A stretch of 5,847 nucleotides of DNA from an uncultured Pseudomonadota bacterium (lineage in GTDB: Bacteria; Myxococcota_A; UBA796; GCA-2862545): contig CALATR010001189.1 in the NCBI GenBank assembly GCA_937891875.1, positions 1-5,847 on the forward strand. The letters are read 5' to 3'. Under the pieces are notes generated by a model that was given only the letters and a program-made list of their open reading frames with translations, was not told the DNA's origin and made no database searches. A program made the translations under genes and the position numbers. Numbering within the stretch: the stretch's first letter is position 1; each line of letters starts with the position of its first letter. Shown piece by piece: positions 1 to 5,847 of this stretch.

Positions 1-67
1 CCAGCGGAACGAAGCGGAGGGGGCTGTGCATGGGGTCGAGGATAGCGGCCGAAGCGCTGATCCGCGC
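1..67 (-). other. Downstream flank, possible start of another gene
   Basis: The minus strand after the lipoprotein stop has no clear terminator hairpin with a T-run. An ATG at 31 opens a frame to the window edge (MHSPLRFVPL). It lacks a good Shine-Dalgarno sequence, and ten codons are too few to judge. It could be the next gene of the operon or chance. Confidence 0.2.
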
Positions 68-1657
<1,590 letters not shown>

Positions 1658-1719
1658 GGGGCCTCCGCGCCGAGCCTACCGCGGACGGGCGTGCGCACGC
1701 TGTCGGCGGGCTTCCGCGC
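1658..1719 (-). other. Short intergenic spacer with RBS and 12-bp palindrome
   Basis: This 62-nt gap separates the caspase stop from the TPR lipoprotein start. It holds GGAGG (minus strand, 1666-1662) four bases before the ATG at 1657, which supports that start. It also contains a perfect 12-bp palindrome at 1689-1700, flanked by a loose inverted repeat, cgcgga at 1680-1685 against tccgcg at 1713-1718. There is no T-run, so an intrinsic terminator is not supported. The gap is short enough for read-through from the caspase gene. Confidence 0.55.
1689..1700. repeat. Perfect 12-bp palindrome GCGTGCGCACGC
   Basis: The sequence equals its own reverse complement. It lies in the only real intergenic gap between complete genes of the window. 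It could be a small operator or a hairpin affecting read-through between the two lipoprotein genes, but palindromes of this size arise fairly easily in GC-rich DNA. Confidence 0.35.
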
Positions 1720-3348
1720 CTATCTCGCCAGCCGTACACCCACGGTGACGGGCACGCTGCCGACGACGATCGAGTCGCCATCGCCGTCCTCGTCGAAGGC
1801 GCCCAGGCGCGGGCGCACGGCCACGAACACGGTGAGCACGTCGGTCGCGCGCACGCCGGTGCCCACGTCGCCGAGCAGCGAGATCAGGTACCAGCCATCA
1901 GGAGCGTAGCGGTCGTCTTCGGCGGGGGCGACGTCGACGATCGCTCCGGCGCCGAACCAGCCCACCCAGCGGCGGTGACGGGCCTGGACCAGCCCGCCGG
2001 CTCCGGCTCCCAGCACCCAGCGGCCACCCTGCTTGTCGGCGAGGCGCCCCGCCTCGGTGAGCACGAAGGCGCCCAGCCCGCGGGCCGTGCCGGTGCGGCG
2101 GACGGTCGAGCCGGAGAGGGAGAGGGTGGTGGCGACGCGGCCGTCGAGGGCGTCGTAGAGCGGATGGGAGCCCACGCCGAGGCCGACGGCCAGCTCGTGT
2201 CCGGGGCCGACGATCCGGTGGGTCAGGTCGTCTGTGGTGTAGGCGCGGCCCGGTCGCAGGCGGGTACGTCCGTCGAGGATGACCTCGTCGGTGGCGGCGT
2301 CGACCAGGGTCAGGCGGTGGGTGCCGGCGGCGACGGGAAGCGTGCCTGGCAAGCCGCCTTTCGCCCGTCCGTCGACCAGCAGGCGGGTGCCGCCTCGGTC
2401 GGCCCCGTCCTCGCCCAGCAGGTAGATCAGCGAGCGGTCGGTCCGGCGGCGGTCGGGATCTCCGGACAGCACGACGTCCGCCTCGCCGACGGCACGGAGG
2501 AAGACCTCGGGTACCTGGGCGCCCCGGGTCCAGGTCCGGGTGCGCTCGCGGGCGTGCAGGTGGGCCTCCCAGGCGGTGACGACCCCGTCCTGGTCGAGAT
2601 CCGCCTCCTTGGCCTCCCAGCCCAGCGCCTCCAGCAGGTGGTGGGTGTAGACGCCGTGGCCCAGCCGATCGTCCTCCAGCGCCGGGCGCCCGGGGCTGGT
2701 CGCGTGCAGGTGGATCTCGCCGGCGTCGAGGTCCGCCGGCGTGGTGCGTCCGATCACGTTCTCCGCGGATTCCGAAGGTGCACCCGGACGAACCACCGAC
2801 TTGCCGTCGCCGGAGAAGCACGCGTCCAGGATCAGCGCCTTGCGCACGGGGGCGCGGTCGCCGAACCAGTCCTCCAGCGCCTCCAGGTCGATGGCGGTGG
2901 CCTCGAGGTGGCCGGCCCGGCTGTCGGTGGTGAGCAGGAAGCGGCGCCAGCGCTCGCCGTCGGGCACGCGGCTGCCGTGGCCGGAGTGGTAGAGCACGAG
3001 GGTGTCCTCGGCGCGGAGGACCGCAGTCGTCTGGCGCAGGGCGGCGAGCAGCTGGTCGCGGGTGGTGCGCTCGCCGTCGACGCGGATGACCGGGTCGAAG
3101 CCCGCGGCGACCAGGCGCTCGGCCACGGCATCGGCGTCGTGCCGGGCGTGGACGAGGTCGGGGAAGGCGGGATCCTCGTAGTGGTCGACCCCGATGACGA
3201 TCGCGACCCGGGCGGGCTCGAGGGCGGCGTCGAGCGCCTGGGCGGTGGTGGGGGCCGGGGCGAGGCCGCGCGCACGGAGGTGCTTCGCCGGGCCGCAGGC
3301 CACGACGACGAGGAGCACCAGCAGCGGCCAGAGCGCCCTCACTGCCAT
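1720..3348 (-). CDS. Lipoprotein caspase-like protease (peptidase family C14) with EF-hand loop and beta-rich C-terminal region
   Basis: The protein has 542 residues. Residues 1-18 are a lipoprotein signal: Arg, a hydrophobic core (LWPLLVLLVVVA) and lipobox VVAC with lipidated Cys18. The following Gly is not the inner-membrane retention Asp known from E. coli. Residues 46-285 form the caspase-like domain: RVAIVIGVDHY strand, HARHDADAVAERL helix, VLYHSGHGS with catalytic His124, and ALILDACFSG with catalytic Cys177. A p10-like part follows (HATSPGRPALED, then GHGVYTHHLLEAL). Within it, residues 250-261 (DLDQDGVVTAWE) are a perfect 12-residue EF-hand loop. Residues 323-372 resemble a PEGA-type beta domain (LLVDGRAKGGLPGTLPVAAGTH is its core). 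Residues 384-542 are Gly-rich alternating strands like an outer-membrane beta-barrel or a large beta-sandwich, but without a terminal Phe. Activity is expected to be cysteine endopeptidase; substrate unknown. The lipobox puts it outside the cytoplasm, unlike most characterised caspase relatives. It overlaps the upstream gene by 10 nt and precedes a second lipoprotein. Confidence 0.92.
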   Translation of the reverse strand: MAVRALWPLLVLLVVVACGPAKHLRARGLAPAPTTAQALDAALEPARVAIVIGVDHYEDPAFPDLVHARHDADAVAERLVAAGFDPVIRVDGERTTRDQLLAALRQTTAVLRAEDTLVLYHSGHGSRVPDGERWRRFLLTTDSRAGHLEATAIDLEALEDWFGDRAPVRKALILDACFSGDGKSVVRPGAPSESAENVIGRTTPADLDAGEIHLHATSPGRPALEDDRLGHGVYTHHLLEALGWEAKEADLDQDGVVTAWEAHLHARERTRTWTRGAQVPEVFLRAVGEADVVLSGDPDRRRTDRSLIYLLGEDGADRGGTRLLVDGRAKGGLPGTLPVAAGTHRLTLVDAATDEVILDGRTRLRPGRAYTTDDLTHRIVGPGHELAVGLGVGSHPLYDALDGRVATTLSLSGSTVRRTGTARGLGAFVLTEAGRLADKQGGRWVLGAGAGGLVQARHRRWVGWFGAGAIVDVAPAEDDRYAPDGWYLISLLGDVGTGVRATDVLTVFVAVRPRLGAFDEDGDGDSIVVGSVPVTVGVRLAR

Positions 3349-3914
3349 CGCACCTCCAGGTCCTGGTGGGCGCAGGGCCCGCCGCTCTCCGGGCAGAGGC
3401 GCACCCGGTAGGTGGCGGGCCCGGCGCCGTGATCGGTGGTCCAGCCCAGCGGGGTCTCGCCGCCAGGCGTGGTCGTTCCCGCGGGCACGGTGGCGTGGAA
3501 CACGGGGGTCGTGGCCCCGTCCCGCCGCTCGATGATGTCGAGCTCGCCGGGCACGTCGCTGCGCACGCGGAACACGAGCTGGGACGACAGCGGCGTGCGT
3601 CCGTCGGCGCCCAGGCGCTCGGTCTGTCCGTCCGCCGCGACCACCGCGACGTCGATCCGCAGCTCGGGCGCCACGCCCACCCCCCGGGCACGGAGCGGGT
3701 CGTCGTTCGTGGCAGGAAGCAGGAGGAACGCCATCGATGCGGCAGCGAGCCCCGCCGCGGCGCCCCCGCCGATCCAGAACCAGCGCGAGGGCACCGCCGG
3801 GGGGGCGGCGGTCGGCGCTGCACGCTGGGATCGGACCCGGTGCACGTCCGCCAGGGTCGGCGGCGTCACGGTCGGGCGGGTCAGGCTGGCGGCGTGTTCG
3901 AGGGGGTCGGTCAT
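3339..3914 (-). CDS. Bitopic membrane protein, candidate non-canonical anti-sigma factor (DUF4384-like periplasmic domain)
   Basis: This is a 191-residue protein with one predicted membrane segment at about residues 45-66 (WFWIGGGAAAGLAAASMAFLLL minus its edges). The preceding 44 residues are Arg-containing, which favours a cytoplasmic N-terminus, and about 125 residues then lie in the periplasm. The periplasmic part is beta-rich: LRIDVAVVAADG, QLVFRVRSDVPGELDIIERR, PVFHATVPAGTTTPGGE, then TYRVRLCPESGGPCAHQDLEV. The two cysteines (174 and 181) could pair. This pattern reminds me of DUF4384-type beta domains, which I recall being associated with bacterial caspases; the resemblance is by eye. 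Its place right after an ECF sigma gene, with a 4-nt overlap, makes a membrane anti-sigma or sensor role likely. However, the zinc-binding HxxxCxxC motif of common anti-sigma factors is absent and the cytoplasmic part is short. Its stop lies 10 nt inside the caspase gene. Confidence 0.82.
   Translation of the reverse strand: MTDPLEHAASLTRPTVTPPTLADVHRVRSQRAAPTAAPPAVPSRWFWIGGGAAAGLAAASMAFLLLPATNDDPLRARGVGVAPELRIDVAVVAADGQTERLGADGRTPLSSQLVFRVRSDVPGELDIIERRDGATTPVFHATVPAGTTTPGGETPLGWTTDHGAGPATYRVRLCPESGGPCAHQDLEVRWQ
3352..3358 (-). promoter_or_regulatory. Ribosome binding site for the caspase gene
   Basis: The minus strand reads TGGAGGT, three bases before the ATG at 3348, with the GGAGG core four bases from it. 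It lies within the final codons of the membrane protein gene. It supports the start that yields a clean lipoprotein signal peptide. Confidence 0.65.
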
Positions 3915-4465
3915 GGAGCCTCCTCCTGCTGGACGTGGTCGCGGATCAGGCGCCTCGCGTAGGCCAGGCGGGAGCGGAGCTGGGTCGGGGTGATGTCGAG
4001 GATGGCGGCGGCGTCCTCGGTGGTGAGGCCCTCGTCGTAGACGAGTCCGATGGCGGCCTTGTGCTTGGTCGGCAGGCGCTCGATGGCGTCCGCCAGGCGA
4101 TCGCGGTCTTCTCCGTCGGTGACGCGCTCTTCGGGGGTGATGCTGGTGCGCGGGGCGGCGCCGAACAGCCTGCGGACCCGAACCCAGCGGGTGCGGCGGC
4201 GGAGGCGGTCGATGCACAGGCGGTGGGTGGTGGTGTAGAGCAGGGCGCGCAGGGAGCGGCCGTGGGCGAAGCGCCCGTCGACGACCCGGAGGAACGCGTC
4301 CACGCACACGTCGCGGGCCTCCTCGGGATCGCCCAGCAGGCGTGCGGCGTAGCGGGTCAGCCCGTCGCGGTGACGCAAGAAGAGCAGGTCGAACGCCGAC
4401 TCGTCTCCCGCGCGAAAGCGCTCGAGGAGCTCGTTGTCTTCCGGGTCGGCGGGGGTGGCGTTCAT
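3911..4465 (-). CDS. ECF-type RNA polymerase sigma factor (sigma-70 family)
   Basis: This is a 184-residue protein of the usual ECF length, with only sigma regions 2 and 4. Region 2 spans about residues 11-90: ELLERFRAGDESAFDLLF, then DPEEARDVCVDAFLRV, which corresponds to the family's DAEDVVQExFLRV core-binding helix, then LLYTTTHRLCIDRLRRR. Region 4 spans about 122-175: RLADAIERLPTKHKAAIGLV, then the helix-turn-helix EGLTTEDAAAILDITPTQLRSRLAYARRLI for -35 recognition. It would direct core RNA polymerase to a dedicated promoter set. I chose the ATG at 4465 because it forms an ATGA overlap with the upstream stop; an ATG at 4486 would add seven residues (MEATPHP) and cannot be excluded. The stop overlaps the next gene by 4 nt. 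ECF factors are usually held inactive by a neighbouring anti-sigma protein, and the next gene sits in that position. No typical ECF promoter (GGAAC-type) is visible just upstream. The ECF subgroup is not determined. Confidence 0.93.
   Translation of the reverse strand: MNATPADPEDNELLERFRAGDESAFDLLFLRHRDGLTRYAARLLGDPEEARDVCVDAFLRVVDGRFAHGRSLRALLYTTTHRLCIDRLRRRTRWVRVRRLFGAAPRTSITPEERVTDGEDRDRLADAIERLPTKHKAAIGLVYDEGLTTEDAAAILDITPTQLRSRLAYARRLIRDHVQQEEAP
3919..3927 (-). promoter_or_regulatory. Strong ribosome binding site for the membrane protein
   Basis: The minus strand reads AGGAGGAGG followed by CTCC and then ATG at 3914. This is an excellent Shine-Dalgarno match lying inside the last codons of the sigma factor gene. 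It decides the start at 3914 over longer in-frame upstream options, which would run deep into the sigma gene. Confidence 0.8.
4462..4465 (-). promoter_or_regulatory. ATGA stop/start overlap, surface protein to sigma factor
   Basis: On the minus strand the bases read ATGA: the TGA ends the surface protein and the ATG is the preferred sigma factor start. This favours translational coupling. A GGAGG lies about 14 nt upstream of this ATG, further than usual, so coupling may matter more than independent initiation. The alternative sigma start at 4486 would instead give a 25-nt overlap. Confidence 0.6.
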
Positions 4466-5847
4466 CGGGTGCGGCGTCGCCTCCATCCCATCAGACCCAC
4501 CAGGACGAACCCCGCGGCGGGGATGACGCCTCCGGTGCCTCGGCAGCCCACGTGCACGCCCTCGCTGCCGCCGTCGTCGCCCGTGTCGCCCGGACCTCCT
4601 CCGATGTCGGTGTCATCCGTGTCGGGGCAGGCGAGGTCTACCCCATCACAGTCCTGATCGATGCCGTCGTCGCAGATCTCTTCGGCGCCGCTGAAGATCG
4701 TGTCATCGAGCGGGTCGCAGTCGCTGTCGGAAGCCTCGCCGTCCCCATCGTCGTCCACGTCGACCCGGTCCTGCTGCCCGTCGCCGTCGGTGTCGCCGTT
4801 CACCTCGTCGGCGTCGAGGATGCCGTCACCGTCGGAGTCGGTGTCGAGGTAGTCGGGGGTGCCGTCGCCGTCGGTGTCCACGTCCCCCTCGACGCTGGTG
4901 AGGTAGCCATCGCCGTCGTCGTCGGGGTCGATGCGGTCGATGTCCCCGTCGCCGTCGCTGTCGGTGGCTGCCTCGTCGGCGTCGAGGATGCCGTCGCCGT
5001 CGGAGTCGGTGTCGAGGTAGTCCGGGGTGCCGTCGGAGTCGGTGTCCACCGTGGCGTCACCCTCCTCGCGGGTCAGGTGGCCGTCGCCGTCGTCGTCGGA
5101 GTCCAGCCGATCGTCCGTGCCGTCGCTGTCGCTGTCGGCGTCCAGCTCGTCCTCGTCCAGGACGCCGTCGTCGTCGGAGTCGGTGTCGACATAGTCGGGG
5201 GTGCCGTCGCCGTCGGTGTCCACCGTGGCATCACCCTCGTCGATGGAGGGGATGCCGTCGCCGTCGTCGTCCTCGTCCAGCCGGTCGACCAGGCCGTCGC
5301 TGTCGGTGTCGCCGGGTCTCTCGTCCTCGTCCAGGACCCCGTCGCCATCGGAGTCGGAGTCGAGGTAGTCGGGGGTGCCGTCGCCGTCCGTGTCGACGCT
5401 TCCCTCGATGCGGGTGGACACCCCGTCGCCGTCGTCGTCGGCGTCTACCCGGTCGTCCTTGCCGTCGCTGTCCGAGTCCCGGTCGAGCTCGTCCTTGTCG
5501 AGGACGCCGTCGTTGTCGGAGTCGGTGTCGAGGTAGTCGGGGGTGCCGTCGCTGTCGCTGTCGACCGTGCCTTCGCTGCGGGTCGAGAACCCGTCCCCGT
5601 CGTCGTCGGAGTCGTGGGTGTCCGGTTCGCCGTCGCCGTCGGTGTCCCCCGACGCCTCGTCCTTGTTGAGGATGCCGTCCCCGTCGATGTCGGGGTCCAG
5701 GTAGTCCAGGATCCCGTCCCCATCGGTGTCGCTCGGACTCAGGCAGTCGTCCACCTCGTCGGCGTCGAGGATGCCGTCGGAATCGGAGTCGGTGTCCAGG
5801 TAGTCGGGGGTGCCGTCGCTGTCGGTGTCGACCGTGCCGTCGCCCTC
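4462..5847 (-). CDS. Partial TSP3-repeat surface protein with MopE-like motif and MYXO-CTERM-like tail
   Basis: The frame is open through the window edge, so the N-terminus is missing and 461 residues are visible. An internal GTG at 5754 could be read as a start, but the same repeat pattern continues upstream of it, so it is not the true start. Residues 1-375 are thrombospondin type 3-like repeats, seen as runs of DxDxDG, TPDYLD and DDDGDG. In known TSP3 proteins these loops bind many calcium ions and form a rigid extended rod. Residues 376-407 are a cysteine motif of the kind found in MopE-type metal-binding proteins. A Gly/Asp/Thr linker follows, and residues 434-461 form a Gly-Cys, hydrophobic, RRRRTR tail. 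I infer an exported, cell-surface-anchored, acidic protein, perhaps an adhesin, stalk or matrix component; any functional head domain would be upstream. The stop overlaps the sigma factor start by 4 nt, so it is probably co-transcribed with the regulatory genes downstream. Confidence 0.9.
   Translation of the reverse strand, partial: EGDGTVDTDSDGTPDYLDTDSDSDGILDADEVDDCLSPSDTDGDGILDYLDPDIDGDGILNKDEASGDTDGDGEPDTHDSDDDGDGFSTRSEGTVDSDSDGTPDYLDTDSDNDGVLDKDELDRDSDSDGKDDRVDADDDGDGVSTRIEGSVDTDGDGTPDYLDSDSDGDGVLDEDERPGDTDSDGLVDRLDEDDDGDGIPSIDEGDATVDTDGDGTPDYVDTDSDDDGVLDEDELDADSDSDGTDDRLDSDDDGDGHLTREEGDATVDTDSDGTPDYLDTDSDGDGILDADEAATDSDGDGDIDRIDPDDDGDGYLTSVEGDVDTDGDGTPDYLDTDSDGDGILDADEVNGDTDGDGQQDRVDVDDDGDGEASDSDCDPLDDTIFSGAEEICDDGIDQDCDGVDLACPDTDDTDIGGGPGDTGDDGGSEGVHVGCRGTGGVIPAAGFVLVGLMGWRRRRTR
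4465..4548 (-). other. MYXO-CTERM-like C-terminal sorting signal
   Basis: The last 28 residues read Gly-Cys-Arg-Gly-Thr-Gly-Gly, then a hydrophobic stretch (VIPAAGFVLVGLMGW), then RRRRTR. An invariant cysteine before a transmembrane helix and an arginine cluster is the layout of the MYXO-CTERM sorting signal, which in myxobacteria is processed during anchoring of proteins to the cell surface. This copy has a single Cys rather than the frequent CGC, and a rather short hydrophobic stretch. The call is by pattern and not by a profile score. Confidence 0.75.
4633..4722 (-). other. MopE-like cysteine motif within the surface protein
   Basis: Directly after the last TSP3 unit comes DCDPLDDTIFSGAEEICDDG followed by IDQDCDGVD. 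This matches the pattern DCDD...PGAxExCDGxDxDCDG known from the MopE-type putative metal-binding repeat common in myxobacterial secreted proteins. Three cysteines fall in the motif (residues 377, 392 and 400 of the visible part) and a fourth follows at 407, so two disulfides are possible. Metal binding by this particular copy is inferred from family membership. Confidence 0.75.
4723..5847 (-). repeat. Tandem higher-order TSP3 repeats of 56 or 58 codons
   Basis: The calcium-loop repeats are arranged in larger units, each beginning with Glu-Gly and containing VDxDxDGTPDYLD, then DSDxDGxLDxDE, then DxDDDGDG. Going downstream the complete units lie at 5574-5407 (56 codons), 5406-5239 (56), 5238-5065 (58), 5064-4891 (58) and 4890-4723 (56). 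The portion from 5847 to 5575 is a longer, 91-codon variant with an inserted segment containing the only cysteine in the repeat region (DDCLSPSD). At DNA level the plus strand shows the recurring word gtcgaggtagtc followed by ggggtgccgtc, with few changes between copies. This suggests recent duplication or gene conversion and makes the region prone to recombination and to assembly collapse. Confidence 0.9.

Noticed and set aside
1..67. Intrinsic terminator after the last gene
   Set aside because: Only short weak complementarities are present and there is no T-run on the minus strand.
1975..3411. Long plus-strand open frame (478 codons)
   Set aside because: It is antisense to the caspase gene, whose catalytic motifs and signal peptide are clear; the plus-strand product is Gly/Val/Ala-rich with no motif.
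1898..3823. Minus-strand frame of 641 codons overlapping the caspase and membrane protein genes
   Set aside because: It is Arg/Pro-rich out-of-frame translation typical of GC-rich DNA; the caspase frame has the motifs.
3737..4657. Plus-strand open frame across the sigma and membrane protein genes
   Set aside because: It is an antisense shadow of two well-supported minus-strand genes and has no domain or ribosome binding site.
4800..5723. Thr/Pro-rich small frames (for example TPTPTATAS) within the repeat region
   Set aside because: They are the shifted reading of the Asp-Gly repeat DNA, not separate genes.
5752..5754. GTG taken as the start of the TSP3 protein
   Set aside because: The same repeat pattern continues in frame to the window edge with no signal peptide after the GTG, so the gene is truncated by the window.
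4723..5847. Regular repeats considered as a CRISPR array or non-coding satellite
   Set aside because: The period is a whole number of codons (168 or 174 nt), there are no unique spacers between identical short repeats, and the translation gives coherent calcium-loop repeats.

Overview
The window is very GC-rich and every gene I can support lies on the minus strand, so transcription runs from high to low coordinates. The gene content points to a Myxococcota (myxobacterial or related former Deltaproteobacteria) chromosome. The main signs are a surface protein made of aspartate-rich thrombospondin type 3 (TSP3) calcium repeats, a MopE-type cysteine motif, and a C-terminal Gly-Cys / hydrophobic / poly-Arg tail resembling the MYXO-CTERM sorting signal. 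Two lipoproteins and an ECF sigma factor complete the picture. This assignment is inferred from protein style, not from a marker gene.

Layout in transcription order: (1) 5847-4462, the 3' part of a TSP3-repeat surface protein whose start lies outside the window; (2) 4465-3911, an ECF-type RNA polymerase sigma factor; (3) 3914-3339, a bitopic membrane protein with a short cytoplasmic tail and a beta-rich periplasmic domain, in the position normally held by an anti-sigma factor; (4) 3348-1720, a lipoprotein caspase-like (peptidase family C14) protein with an intact His/Cys dyad, an EF-hand loop and a beta-rich C-terminal region; (5) 1657-68, a TPR-containing lipoprotein with a beta-rich second half and a Pro-Glu repeat tail. 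Positions 67-1 are downstream flank, possibly the first codons of another gene.

Genes 1-4 overlap: two ATGA stop/start overlaps of 4 nt and one 10-nt overlap. Gene 5 follows after only 62 nt. The whole set therefore looks like one operon. The promoter would be beyond position 5847, because I see no convincing promoter or terminator inside.

A working hypothesis is that the sigma factor, the membrane protein and the two envelope-exported lipoproteins form a trans-envelope signalling or stress-response module. In it the caspase would act outside the cytoplasm, possibly on the periplasmic part of the membrane protein. Calcium may be a shared cue, since the surface protein is built of calcium-binding repeats and the caspase carries a canonical EF-hand loop. 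The domain calls are well supported. The functional link between the genes is inference from order and overlap. The long plus-strand open frames are antisense shadows produced by the high GC content.
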